NCBI GenBank assembly: GCA_020850315.1 | Contig: JADZEY010000051.1 | Coordinates: 1 to 64,000, forward strand | DNA: 64,000 bases | Source of the DNA: Armatimonadota bacterium | Lineage (GTDB): Bacteria; Bacteroidota; Ignavibacteria; OLB7 | Reading direction: 5' to 3' | Shown: positions 9,138-17,619 of the stretch, in pieces | Position numbering within the stretch: the first letter of the stretch is position 1 | How the letters are laid out: every line of letters starts with the position of its first letter | Position numbers and translations under genes: made by a program | The notes under the pieces: generated by a model | Told to the model about the DNA's origin: nothing | What the model saw: the letters and a program-made list of their open reading frames with translations, nothing else | The model's database searches: none

Positions 9138-10466
9138 TTACTCACTCACTTCCTTTGCCGTGATTGTTTGGGTCCACAACTCTTTACCATCGCTGTTGAA
9201 CATGGTGATCTTCATGGCGCGGCTTGTGCGGGGGCCGCTGAAACTTAGAGTAGCGAAATTGCGCTGGCCAACGTAGGTTCCTTCCACCCGCATCGTGTTC
9301 TCCTCTTCGGGATTGTTGTGCGCGCGCGAGGTCAGTGGCGAGACGGTGAGGTCGTACAGCGGCCAAAGCCCGGGGCGTTCCATTTTGGTAAGCTCACTGT
9401 GGTGGCGGTCGCCGCTTAGGAATATCACCCCTTTGATTTTTTCCTGCGTGATGATGTCAAGCAGCTTCTGGCGTTCTTCCGGGAAGATGGCGTGGTTCTC
9501 CCACTTGGCCACAGGGTTCAGCACTTGCCCGCCAACCGCCACAATCTTGAACGGTGCTTGGCTTGCGGCCAACTGGTCGGCCAACCACTGGATTTGCTGA
9601 TCCCCCAAGATCTGCCGCTGGCCAGTTGTGCGAAGGTTCGGAGAGCGGTTCCAGCGGTTATCCAGCAAGAAGAAATCAACATCGGCCCACTTGAAACTTG
9701 TGCAAATGCCGGAAACGTCGCGGGTTCCGTAATTCGGGTTGGCCCAAAAAAGTTTGAAGGCATCCAGCGTGTTCTCCTTCTGGCGGAATCCACGGTCGCT
9801 GTCGTTTGGGCCGTAATCGTGGTCATCCCAGATTGCGTAGTTGTGAGTGCTGGCCAGCAGAGGCTGCAACTCCGGCAACGAGCGGGTGTGAGTGTAGCGG
9901 TGCAGAATCCCACTTCGGCTCCCCCAATCGGCCTCGCGCAGGTAGGTGTTGTCCCCCAACCACAACATCACATCGGGGCGCAGGTGGTGGATGCTGGTGT
10001 AGATTTGATACTCACCGCCGTAAGGCTCGCCCGGGCGGTCGAACGGCGGCTCGTTCACATACGCACAGCTTCCCAATGCCATTGTGAACGAGGGTGGATC
10101 CTGGCGCCACTGCCACAGCGTTTGGGTCTGGAATTCCAAGGGGTATGGGCGTTCCACCGCTGTCCCGTTGATCAACAACTCATACTGGTATCGAGTCCCC
10201 GGCATCAGCCTTTCGGCAGTGATGCGCGCGGTGAAGGCTTGCTCAGGTACGGTGCGCGCCTCCTTCGTCAAAAATTTCTGGGATGGAGTTTCGGCCGTCC
10301 AGTACCGGAACCGAACGGTGGCTTCGGCAGTGGTTTGTGCCCAGAGCATCACCTCAGTCATCTCCGAATAGCCTACCATCGGCCCAGATTGCAAAAGGCC
10401 CGGCTGCGCACGCAACAACGGAGCAATCCCAACAAGCAGCAACAGAAAAGGGAAAATGCGTTTCAT
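9138..10466 (-). CDS. PhoD-like alkaline phosphatase / metallophosphoesterase
   Basis: The 442-residue secreted protein has a signal peptide (1-20, cleavage after LLRA). An N-terminal Fn3/PhoD-N-like domain follows (about 25-120). The metallophosphatase core shows GSCAYVNE, WLGDNTY, AIWDDHDYGPND and FLSGDRHHSE, the metal-ligand blocks of the PhoD family. The family hydrolyses phosphomonoesters or diesters at the cell surface, usually with Fe/Ca. The C-terminus ends in a small beta region. It is monocistronic by spacing. Regulation by phosphate is plausible, but no Pho box was recognised. Confidence 0.9.
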   Translation of the reverse strand: MKRIFPFLLLLVGIAPLLRAQPGLLQSGPMVGYSEMTEVMLWAQTTAEATVRFRYWTAETPSQKFLTKEARTVPEQAFTARITAERLMPGTRYQYELLINGTAVERPYPLEFQTQTLWQWRQDPPSFTMALGSCAYVNEPPFDRPGEPYGGEYQIYTSIHHLRPDVMLWLGDNTYLREADWGSRSGILHRYTHTRSLPELQPLLASTHNYAIWDDHDYGPNDSDRGFRQKENTLDAFKLFWANPNYGTRDVSGICTSFKWADVDFFLLDNRWNRSPNLRTTGQRQILGDQQIQWLADQLAASQAPFKIVAVGGQVLNPVAKWENHAIFPEERQKLLDIITQEKIKGVIFLSGDRHHSELTKMERPGLWPLYDLTVSPLTSRAHNNPEEENTMRVEGTYVGQRNFATLSFSGPRTSRAMKITMFNSDGKELWTQTITAKEVSE

Positions 10467-10853
10467 GGTATGATCTGTGAGTGGAACGGTTCGGCAAAAG
10501 TACGAGAGAAGAGAGATGTGAGATGATCGGCAGCTACTTCATGCTGTGTGAACCTCTCGCCATCTCTTTTTCTCTCTCTGTGGTTCCCTCTTCAGGGTGA
10601 AGAAGAGAATGAACCACAGAGACACAGAGAGAAGAAAGAGAGAGAGAGGATCGCGGCTTGCTAACCATAGATGAGAAAAAAAACTTATCGTTTTTTCCCT
10701 CTTGCGCACTAATTCCAGATAAGCCAAAAAAAAATCCACCCTTGTCGAATGCGATGTCGAAATTGCCCTCCGTCGTTCGTTGTACCAATGTCAGGGGGAA
10801 AAAGCAGCCCCCAATCAACAAACAATCAACCGTAAGGATAGGAGAGAACCACA
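10467..10853. other. divergent intergenic region with inverted repeat
   Basis: This 387-bp gap separates the leftward phosphatase gene from the rightward DGPF/ECF pair. It holds a perfect 12-bp inverted repeat (10575-10586 and 10611-10622, TCTCTGTGGTTC and complement) around an imperfect inner stem, set in purine/pyrimidine-biased sequence. No T tract follows. AGGAGA at about 10838 serves as ribosome-binding site for the gene at 10854. The rest shows no gene. Confidence 0.5.
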
Positions 10854-11297
10854 ATGCGCTGCATGTTGCTAATGAAAGCCACACCAGAATCGGAAACAGG
10901 CGTAATGCCCGGCCCAGAAATTTTTGCGGCAATGGATGAATTCAACGGAACCATGATAAAAGCTGGCGTGATGCTTGGCGGGGAGGGGTTGTTCCCAAGC
11001 TCGGCCGGCGCACGGGTGCATTTCGGCACCGGAAAGCCGGTAGTGGTGGATGGCCCCTTTGCCGAAACAAAAGAACTGCTTGCCGGATACTGGATTCTGC
11101 AGGTGAAATCCCTGGAAGAAGCGATTGAATGGGCCTCGCGCTGCCCTGGTTGCGATGGCGATACCGAGTTCCAGATTGAGGTTCGCCGTATCTACGACCT
11201 TGCGGACTTCCCGCAAGAAGCCATTGATGCCATCCCGAACGAGCGGGAATGGCTTGCGCAACAACAAGCGCAAAACACCAGCGGCAACACCCTATAA
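10854..11297 (+). CDS. YCII/DGPF-domain protein
   Basis: The 147-residue protein is a DGPF-type member of the YCII superfamily (ferredoxin-like fold). It begins MRCMLLMKATPESE and carries the family's VDGPFAETKELLAGYWIL motif (about 62-79). Proteins of this kind are encoded beside ECF42-group sigma factors, and here one follows after 9 bp. Its biochemical role is unsettled; it has been suggested to work with the sigma factor. A good Shine-Dalgarno (AGGAGA) precedes the ATG. Confidence 0.9.
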   Translation: MRCMLLMKATPESETGVMPGPEIFAAMDEFNGTMIKAGVMLGGEGLFPSSAGARVHFGTGKPVVVDGPFAETKELLAGYWILQVKSLEEAIEWASRCPGCDGDTEFQIEVRRIYDLADFPQEAIDAIPNEREWLAQQQAQNTSGNTL

Positions 11298-11306
11298 CTA
11301 CCACGC

Positions 11307-12578
11307 ATGGCTTCCTCCAACGTACATCGCGCAATCGAGGCACTCTGGCGGATTGAATCGGCATCCATCATCGCCACCGTGGCGCGGATGGTGGGGGATT
11401 TGGGGACCGCCGAAGACCTTGTGCAGGAAGCCTTTATGGCAGCTATCGAACGATGGTCCCAAGCTGGGCTTCCGGAAAAACCGGGAGCCTGGCTGATGAC
11501 CGCCGCAAAAAATCGCGCCATTGACCTGCTGCGCCGCAACAAGCTGCTGGGCGAAAAGCACCAAGAATTGGCAGCGCAGTTGCACACCGAACAGGCGATT
11601 GCTGTCGCAGAAACGGCCGAAGCGTTCGCTGGCCACATGGATGGCACGATTGAGGATGACCTTCTGCGGCTGATCTTCACCGCCTGCCACCCGGTGCTTT
11701 CCACCGAAGCCCAAACCGCGCTGACGCTGCGGCTGCTTGGGGGGCTTTCCACACAGGAGATAGCGCACGCTTTTCTGGTTCCGGAAGCAACCGTTGCTCA
11801 ACGGATTGTTCGCGCCAAACGGACGCTTGCTGCGGCCAACGTCCCGTTCCAGCTTCCCCACACCAGCCAGTTAGCCCCACGGCTGTCGGCGGTGCTGCGG
11901 GTGATCTATCTGATTTTCAACGAAGGCTACGCCGCCACCAGCGGCCAAGATTGGATGCGCCCCTCACTCTGCGAAGAAGCACTACGGCTGGGGCGTATTC
12001 TTGCCGAGTTGCTGCCGCAAGAATCGGAAATCCACGGACTGGTTGCACTGATGGAGTTGCAGGCCTCCAGAATGCGGGCACGAGTTGGGCCAACCGGCGA
12101 ACCAATTTTACTGCTGGATCAGGATCGGACACGGTGGGATTACTTGCTGGTGCAGCGCGGGCTTGCGCGGCTGGAACGTGCGGCATCGCTGGGGAATGCC
12201 TTTGGCCAATATGCAATTCAGGCAGCCATTGCCGCTTGCCACGCCCGCGCCCGATTGCCGGAAGAAACCGACTGGCAGCAGATTGCTGCTCTGTACGACG
12301 CGCTTGCCCAGCTGCTCCCTTCGCCGGTTGTGGAGCTTAACCGTGCGGTTGCCGTGGCAATGGCGTTTGGCCCAGCGGCGGGGTTGGAGCTTGTGGAGGA
12401 TTTGATGCAGGAGCAATCGCTGGCGAACTATCACCTTCTGCCAAGTGTTCGCGGCGATTTGCTGGCAAAACTTGGCCGGCTACCGGAAGCCCGCGCCGAG
12501 TTTGAACGAGCCGCCGCGCTAACCCAAAATCAACGAGAACAACAACTGCTGCTTGCACGCGCGGCAGAGTGTGAATAA
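11307..12578 (+). CDS. ECF42-type RNA polymerase sigma factor
   Basis: This 423-residue sigma factor is much longer than classical ECFs. Residues 1-70 form the sigma-2 region (GDLGTAEDLVQEAF, followed by WLMTAAKNRAIDLLRR). Residues 115-165 form sigma-4 (TLRLLGGLSTQEIAHAFLVPEATVAQRIVRAK). The remaining 240 residues are the DUF6596/TPR-like C-terminal extension typical of ECF42, which replaces an anti-sigma factor in control. The sigma-4 region is immediately followed by the extension. Genomic pairing with the DGPF gene fits the group. The targets are probably DGPF genes themselves, which is inference. Confidence 0.93.
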   Translation: MASSNVHRAIEALWRIESASIIATVARMVGDLGTAEDLVQEAFMAAIERWSQAGLPEKPGAWLMTAAKNRAIDLLRRNKLLGEKHQELAAQLHTEQAIAVAETAEAFAGHMDGTIEDDLLRLIFTACHPVLSTEAQTALTLRLLGGLSTQEIAHAFLVPEATVAQRIVRAKRTLAAANVPFQLPHTSQLAPRLSAVLRVIYLIFNEGYAATSGQDWMRPSLCEEALRLGRILAELLPQESEIHGLVALMELQASRMRARVGPTGEPILLLDQDRTRWDYLLVQRGLARLERAASLGNAFGQYAIQAAIAACHARARLPEETDWQQIAALYDALAQLLPSPVVELNRAVAVAMAFGPAAGLELVEDLMQEQSLANYHLLPSVRGDLLAKLGRLPEARAEFERAAALTQNQREQQLLLARAAECE

Positions 12579-12580
12579 TT

Positions 12581-12620
12581 CACCCCAACACCATGCTGGA
12601 GCTTGGTGTTGGGGTGTTTG
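12581..12620 (+). terminator. rho-independent terminator after the ECF gene
   Basis: A perfect 13-bp stem (12581-12593 CACCCCAACACCA with 12604-12616) encloses a 10-nt loop and is followed by TTTG. It starts 3 bp after the sigma factor stop codon. Confidence 0.85.
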
Positions 12621-12700
12621 AGTTATTTCACCGGAACACATTCTCTGCTTATGCTGCAAGATTATCGAAGCAAGCCACTGAACAGGCCAGTGCCTACTAT

Positions 12701-12969
12701 TCAAGCTCCAAACGCAAGTTCGCCCCATTCTTTTGGAACCTGAGCAACGTTATCTTTGGCAGTCGGTGTGTGAATTGGCTTGTTTATGGGCCTAACTTTT
12801 AATTTCCCTTCTTTTAGGTCTTTAATCCTTTGTTGTACGGCGGTGAGGTTAAAATAAGATCGAATTTCCCGTCTTTAATTTCGCTGAGAACGGTCAAACA
12901 GTCGCCGTTTTTTATTGCATAGTCGGTGGCTGGATTGATGTAGTCAAATAGCAGCTCTTTTGCTTTCAT
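12701..12969 (-). pseudogene. internally deleted DNA methyltransferase remnant
   Basis: An ATG at 12969 opens 51 codons reading MKAKELLFDYINPATDYAIK, then NGDCLTVLSEIKDGKFDLIL, then TSPPYN. This is the N-terminal start plus motif IV of a beta-class amino (N4-cytosine/N6-adenine) DNA methyltransferase. The frame ends at TAA, 12814. Just past TSPPYN another frame continues as RIKDLKEGKLKVRP, then INKPIHTPTAKDNVAQVPKE, then WGELAFGA and TGA (12701), which looks like the enzyme's C-terminal end. The middle, including the S-adenosylmethionine motif, is gone. The stretch is more AT-rich than its neighbours, suggesting a transferred gene that decayed. No cognate nuclease is seen. Confidence 0.75.
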
Positions 12970-13027
12970 TATCGAATAAGTTATTTGCTTGAAATACTAC
13001 TCCTAACTATACATGCTTGGCTAATAG

Positions 13028-13921
13028 TCACCCTATCCCATCTTTCCCATTGGCCGGAATTTGGATGTTCAGCTGCTCCACGGCTTCGGCGGCGGCGGCT
13101 TGCTCGGCTTGCTTTTTGCTGCGCCCCGTTCCCGATCCTAACGGCTCTTCCGATAGGTTGGTGATTACCTGCACGGTGAACACCCGTTCGTGGTCGGGGC
13201 CCTCCTGCGACACCACCACATAGCGTGGAATCCCCATGCCGCTTGCCTGCAAATGCTCCAGAAGAATGCTTTTGTAGTTCTCCTCGATGAACAAAATCTT
13301 CTCGAACATTTCCGGTGTTAGCAGCGTGCGGGCCAGAAAATCTTTCACCGGGCCAAGCTGCGAACCGCTATCTAGATACAGCGCGGCCAGAAGTGCCTCG
13401 AAGCCATCAGCAAGAAGGGAGTCATTCCCTTGCGAAAGGGATTGATTGGCCGAGGTGTTCAGCAGCATGTAGCGTTCCAGCTGGATGGCGCGGGCGCAAA
13501 GCATCAGTGCTTTACGGTTCACTAACCGGCTGCGGAGCTTGGTTAGCTCACCTTCCTGAATGTCGTGGTAGCGGTGGAACAGAAATTCCCCAATCAGCAT
13601 ATTCAGAATGGAGTCGCCAAGGAACTCCAATCGTTCGTTGCTTACTGCTTCTTTGTTGTCCAACACCTGCAGATAGCTACGGTGCAGCAATGCTTGTTCA
13701 AAGTAGGCAACGTTGCGGATGCGGTGGCCGGTGATGGATTCAATGGCAGCAATGGATGCCGCCGGAAGCAGGTTGTGGGGGGCAAAAACTGTGTTGGGTT
13801 GCGGGGAAAAAATGGTTGTGGCGGCTGCCGTGTCGTTCGACAACCGCCCGAATAGTTTCCCAACCAATTGCCGGATAACAAGGCTTGAAGGTTTCAAGCC
13901 TGAGCCTTTTGATGGAAGCAT
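13028..13921 (-). CDS. rnc: ribonuclease III
   Basis: RNase III cleaves double-stranded RNA in rRNA and mRNA processing. The 297-residue protein has the signature NERLEFLGDSIL, with the catalytic Asp/Glu pair completed by the DGFEALLAALYLDSG block, then a C-terminal dsRNA-binding domain (about 215-285: SILLEHLQASGMG through GSGTGRSKKQAEQAAAAEAVEQL). The N-terminus is about 55 residues longer than usual; a start nearer ASIAAIESITGHR is possible, but the ATG at 13921 has no competitor upstream. It closes the fatty-acid cluster, as in many bacteria (fab-acpP-fabF-rnc). Confidence 0.96.
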   Translation of the reverse strand: MLPSKGSGLKPSSLVIRQLVGKLFGRLSNDTAAATTIFSPQPNTVFAPHNLLPAASIAAIESITGHRIRNVAYFEQALLHRSYLQVLDNKEAVSNERLEFLGDSILNMLIGEFLFHRYHDIQEGELTKLRSRLVNRKALMLCARAIQLERYMLLNTSANQSLSQGNDSLLADGFEALLAALYLDSGSQLGPVKDFLARTLLTPEMFEKILFIEENYKSILLEHLQASGMGIPRYVVVSQEGPDHERVFTVQVITNLSEEPLGSGTGRSKKQAEQAAAAEAVEQLNIQIPANGKDGIG

Positions 13922-14015
13922 GGAGTTCTATGGCGAGAAAGCATCTCTTTTTTCCTAAGCACCTGAATCAGCGGCACGTGGTTGCACCAAGGTCTGGTTC
14001 TGGTGTGTGTGTGCG

Positions 14016-15272
14016 CTACTCCTCGAAACGGCGGAAACAGAGTGAGGCGTTGTGGCCCCCAAAACCGAAGGTGTTGGAGATTGCCACGCGGACATCCCGT
14101 TGCCGCGCAACGTTTGGCACAAAGTCAACGGTGATTGCTGGGTCGGGGGTGAAGTTGTTGATGGTTGGATGAACAACCCCGTTCACGATAGTTAGCACTG
14201 CCGCGATAGCTTCCACCGCACCGGCAGCCCCCAACAAATGGCCGGTCATTGATTTTGTGCTGCTGATAAGGAGCTTGCTGGCGTGGTCGCCAAACAGGTT
14301 CCGGATTGCTGTGGTCTCGGCAAGATCACCCAGTGGGGTGGAGGTACCATGGACGTTGATGTAATCAACATCGGTTAGCTCTAATTCCGCATCGTGGAGT
14401 GCTTGCCGCATCGAACGGTATGCGCCTTCGCCGTCGGGAGGTGGGGCGGTGATATGGTGGGCATCGCCAGTAAGGCCAATACCGACAATCTCGGCATAGA
14501 TATGCGCCCCGCGTGCTTTGGCGTGCTCCAGTTCCTCGATTACGATTGCCGCGCCCCCTTCCCCCAGCACAAAGCCATCGCGGTCAACATCAAAGGGGCG
14601 GCTGGCGGTTTTGGGGTCGTCGTTGCGGGTGGAAAGGGCTTTCATGGCATTGAACCCGCCGATTGCCATTGGCGTGACCACCGCTTCGGAACCACCAGTA
14701 AGCATCAGATCGGCGTCGCCGCGCTGGATCAGCATGAAGGCATCGGCAATCGCGTGCGAGCTTGTGGCGCAGGCGCTGGTGGTGGCGTAGTTGGGCCCTT
14801 TCAGGTTGTACCGCATCGAAATCATGCCGGCGGCAATGTCGGCAATCAGCATTGGGATAAAGAACGCGCTGATACGGCGCGGGTTGTTCGTCTCGAACAA
14901 CACCCGTTGCTGGTTATGGTAGGTCCACATTCCGCCAATGCCGGAACCAAACACCACCCCAAACCGCTCGGAATTGAACCGTTCGGGGGTTAGCCCCGAG
15001 TTGGTCATTGCTTCGTCGGCTGCGGCCAGTGCGAACTGGGTGAACTGGTCGGTTCGGCCAACGGTTTTGCGATCCAGACGCTGGACTGGGTCGAATCCTT
15101 TCACCTCGCAGGCGAATTTGGTTTCGTAGTCGGTTGCGTCGAATCGTGTGATGAAGTCGGCACCGCTTGTGCCGGCAATCAATGCTTGCCAATACTCTGG
15201 TACGGTGTTGCCGATAGGGTTCACCGTACCCATGCCGGTTACAACAACCCTGCGATCAGTGTGTCGCGCCAT
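14016..15272 (-). CDS. fabF: 3-oxoacyl-[acyl-carrier-protein] synthase II
   Basis: FabF condenses malonyl-ACP with acyl-ACP in chain elongation. The 418-residue protein shows the RRVVVTGMGTVNPIGNT start and the catalytic Cys in TSACATSSHAI (about 170). The two His are in NVHGTSTPLGD and KSMTGHLLGAAG, and the GFGGHNAS end block is present. The gene lies 205 bp after acpP, with hairpins in the gap, and is followed by rnc 94 bp later. Confidence 0.97.
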   Translation of the reverse strand: MARHTDRRVVVTGMGTVNPIGNTVPEYWQALIAGTSGADFITRFDATDYETKFACEVKGFDPVQRLDRKTVGRTDQFTQFALAAADEAMTNSGLTPERFNSERFGVVFGSGIGGMWTYHNQQRVLFETNNPRRISAFFIPMLIADIAAGMISMRYNLKGPNYATTSACATSSHAIADAFMLIQRGDADLMLTGGSEAVVTPMAIGGFNAMKALSTRNDDPKTASRPFDVDRDGFVLGEGGAAIVIEELEHAKARGAHIYAEIVGIGLTGDAHHITAPPPDGEGAYRSMRQALHDAELELTDVDYINVHGTSTPLGDLAETTAIRNLFGDHASKLLISSTKSMTGHLLGAAGAVEAIAAVLTIVNGVVHPTINNFTPDPAITVDFVPNVARQRDVRVAISNTFGFGGHNASLCFRRFEE

Positions 15273-15381
15273 CTGTTGGTGTCAAGTGTGTTGGAAGTTC
15301 AGAAGGAGCCAGCAATTCCAGCAGGCACATCGCGGGGCGGTTTCCCCTACCGATGGATGCAGGATGGAATTGCAAACAAAT

Positions 15382-15422
15382 GCCCGGTCTCTCAATGCTA
15401 TGGAAGCCGTGGGAGACCGGGC
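15382..15422 (-). promoter_or_regulatory. stem-loop between acpP and fabF
   Basis: A perfect 10-bp inverted repeat (15382-15391 GCCCGGTCTC with 15413-15422) encloses a 21-nt loop in the acpP-fabF gap. In the leftward transcript it is followed by ATTTGTTTGC rather than a clean U tract. It could be a weak terminator or attenuator that sets the high acpP to fabF ratio, or a decay barrier. Confidence 0.5.
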
Positions 15423-15446
15423 GATGCGTCCGCATGATCGGCGGAA

Positions 15447-15471
15447 GGCTGCTCGGTCAGGGTGAGCAGCC
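15447..15471 (-). terminator. hairpin immediately after acpP
   Basis: An 8-bp stem (GGCTGCTC at 15447-15454 with 15464-15471) starts 6 nt past the acpP stop. There is only a short pyrimidine tail (TTCCGCC) after it in the transcript. It probably stabilises the abundant acpP message or partly terminates it. Confidence 0.5.
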
Positions 15472-15477
15472 CAAGTG

Positions 15478-15714
15478 TCAGGCGGTTTTGGCTTGCAGAT
15501 AGCTTACTGCATCACCGACGGTCTGGATTTTTTCGGCATCGGTGTCGTCAATCGTGACATCGAACGCTTTTTCAAACTCCATGATAAGCTCGACTGTATC
15601 GAGCGAGTCGGCACCAAGATCGTTGATGAACGATGCCGCAGAAGTGATCTGCGACTCCTCGACACCTAATTTGTTGATAATGATTTGCTTGACTGTTGAC
15701 TCAACGTCTGCCAT
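15478..15714 (-). CDS. acpP: acyl carrier protein
   Basis: The 78-residue ACP carries growing acyl chains on a 4'-phosphopantetheine attached to Ser in the [11 protein letters not shown] motif (Ser at about residue 37). The protein is acidic and four-helical, typical in size. I chose the ATG at 15714 (MADVEST), preceded by a purine-rich GGAGAGAC ribosome-binding site; upstream in-frame sequence is not ACP-like. It is co-directional with fabG, 188 bp upstream. Confidence 0.97.
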   Translation of the reverse strand: MADVESTVKQIIINKLGVEESQITSAASFINDLGADSLDTVELIMEFEKAFDVTIDDTDAEKIQTVGDAVSYLQAKTA

Positions 15715-15902
15715 TGCTTGTCTCTCCGTAAGGAAGTAGTTGTATTGTGTGAATGTCAGTTTGGAAGCAGTTGATGCTGTTGATTGATGCAGCCCCGAAA
15801 GGAAGCCACACGCAAACGGGGTGTAATCTAACCAGATCATTCCCCCCCGAAATGCGACAATCGGCAACCTGCTGTCTGGAGTAGTTGTTGCGCTGCACCT
15901 GC

Positions 15903-16661
15903 TTAGGTCATCGTCATCCCACCATCAACGGCAAAGGTTTGTCCGGTGATGTAGCCAGCATCGTCGCTGGCAAGGAAGGCCACAAGAGCTGCAACATCCC
16001 CCCCTTGTCCGATTCGCTTCAGCGGAATTTGTGCCGTTAGCTCGGCTTGTTGCGCCTCGTTCAGCTTGGCCGTCATGTCGGTTTGGATGTAGCCGGGGGC
16101 AATGCAATTTGCCAAGATGTTCCGTGAAGCTACTTCGCGGGCCACGGCTTTTGTCATTCCAATCACCCCAGCTTTCGATGCCACATAATTGGCCTGCCCG
16201 GGGTTGCCAACCAGCCCCACCACCGATGCGATGTTGATAATGCGCCCCCACCGTTCCCCCATCATCGGGCGCAACACGGCTTTGGTGGCCACAAAGGTTC
16301 CTGTCAAATTTGTGCGGATCACACTCTCGAAATCCTCGGTGCTCATCCGCAACATCAGGGTATCCTTAGTGATCCCTGCGTTGTTGACCAATATATGGAT
16401 TTTCCCCCATGCCGTCAGGACTTTTTCCACCATTGCCCCCACTTGCTCTGGGTTGGCTACGTCACACTGGATGGCCATTCCTCGGTCGCTTCCCAACGCT
16501 GCTTCAATTTCGGCGGCGGGGCCGGGTGAATTGTTGTAGGTGAATGCCACGCGCGCGCCTTCGGCGGCTAATCGCTCAACGATTGCACGCCCAATCCCGC
16601 GCGATCCTCCTGTCACAATGGCAATGCGCCCTTCCAATCGTCCGGGTGTGTTCTGGCTCAT
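15903..16661 (-). CDS. fabG: 3-oxoacyl-[acyl-carrier-protein] reductase
   Basis: FabG reduces 3-oxoacyl-ACP with NADPH. The 252-residue classical SDR shows the cofactor motif [10 protein letters not shown] (about 18-27), [10 protein letters not shown], the catalytic Ser in NIASVVG and the YVASKAG Tyr-Lys pair, plus the C-terminal [12 protein letters not shown]. Its ATG overlaps the fabD stop by 4 nt (ATGA), so the two are translationally coupled. Confidence 0.97.
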   Translation of the reverse strand: MSQNTPGRLEGRIAIVTGGSRGIGRAIVERLAAEGARVAFTYNNSPGPAAEIEAALGSDRGMAIQCDVANPEQVGAMVEKVLTAWGKIHILVNNAGITKDTLMLRMSTEDFESVIRTNLTGTFVATKAVLRPMMGERWGRIINIASVVGLVGNPGQANYVASKAGVIGMTKAVAREVASRNILANCIAPGYIQTDMTAKLNEAQQAELTAQIPLKRIGQGGDVAALVAFLASDDAGYITGQTFAVDGGMTMT

Positions 16662-17587
16662 GATTCGGTTGCTGTTGTGTTGAATTCGTCAATCTGTCCT
16701 TGATGCTCGATGCTGGCAACGTTGCTTCCCGGAAGTATCCGCTTTACCAACCCTTGCAACACCGTCCCCGGCCCAACCTCCACAAAGCGCGTTGCCCCGG
16801 CCGCGGCCATGTTCTGCACCGATTCGGTCCAGCGGACGGGGGCTGTTAGCTGCGCCAGCAGCGCGGCGCGAATGTCGTGCGCTGCGGTAATGGCCTGCGC
16901 CGAAACGTTCACGTAAATGGGAATTTCAGCGTCCCGAATCGGCATACTTTCCAGTGCTTGCGCCAGCCGTTGGCGTGCGGGTTCCATCAGTGGGGAGTGA
17001 AACGCGCCGGAGACATTCAGCTGTTTGGCCAGCTTGGCCCCGGCTTCCTTTGCCCGCTTCATCGTTTCGGCCACCGCTTCCGGGGTGCCGCTTACCACTA
17101 ATTGGCCGGGTGAGTTAAAGTTTGCTGGCTGGACTACTCCAATTTCTTGGCAGACATCGCTGCAGATGGTTGATACTTTTGCATCATCCAAGCCGATGAT
17201 TGCTGCCATTGTGCCCTGTTGTTGCTCGCCGGCTTCCTGCATTGCCGCGCCGCGAAGCTGCACCAGCCGTAGCGCGTCGTCGAAGGTGAGGGCGTTGGCA
17301 ACGGCAAGCGCGGTGTACTCACCCAACGAATGCCCAGCCACCATATCGGGGCGGGGATTGTCCAGCAGTTGGTAGATGGCATAGCTGTGCAGAAAAATTG
17401 CTGGTTGGGCGTTGCGGGTTTGCCGAAGCTCGTCATCGGGGCCTTCGAACATGATGCCCGTTAGCTGGCCGCCCAGCACGTCGTCGGCGCGGTCGCAGAT
17501 GTCGCGGACGGTTCCGTTGCTGATGTAGGTCTGGCGGCCCATGCCCACGTATTGTGAACCTTGCCCGGGGAACAGAAAAGAGCGCAT
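16658..17587 (-). CDS. fabD: malonyl-CoA:ACP transacylase
   Basis: FabD loads malonyl groups onto ACP. The 309-residue protein has the FLFPGQGSQYVGMG N-terminus, the nucleophile Ser in GHSLGEYTALA (about 92), QLRGAAMQ with the Arg that binds the malonyl carboxylate, and the second catalytic His in GAFHSPLM. The ATG at 17587 (MRSFLF) is chosen; 45 further in-frame residues upstream are not family-like and run over the fabH end. Confidence 0.96.
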   Translation of the reverse strand: MRSFLFPGQGSQYVGMGRQTYISNGTVRDICDRADDVLGGQLTGIMFEGPDDELRQTRNAQPAIFLHSYAIYQLLDNPRPDMVAGHSLGEYTALAVANALTFDDALRLVQLRGAAMQEAGEQQQGTMAAIIGLDDAKVSTICSDVCQEIGVVQPANFNSPGQLVVSGTPEAVAETMKRAKEAGAKLAKQLNVSGAFHSPLMEPARQRLAQALESMPIRDAEIPIYVNVSAQAITAAHDIRAALLAQLTAPVRWTESVQNMAAAGATRFVEVGPGTVLQGLVKRILPGSNVASIEHQGQIDEFNTTATES

Positions 17588-17619
17588 AGCTGAAAAAAAA
17601 ATGGGTTGATCAGTGCTGG

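Noticed and set aside
9492..10526. 344-codon rightward ORF opposite the PhoD-like gene
   Set aside because: High-GC shadow frame without motifs; the leftward frame has all PhoD metal-site blocks.
12519..12728. 69-codon leftward ORF near the ECF gene end
   Set aside because: It crosses the terminator hairpin and the 3' end of the sigma factor gene, and lies in a different frame from the methyltransferase remnant.
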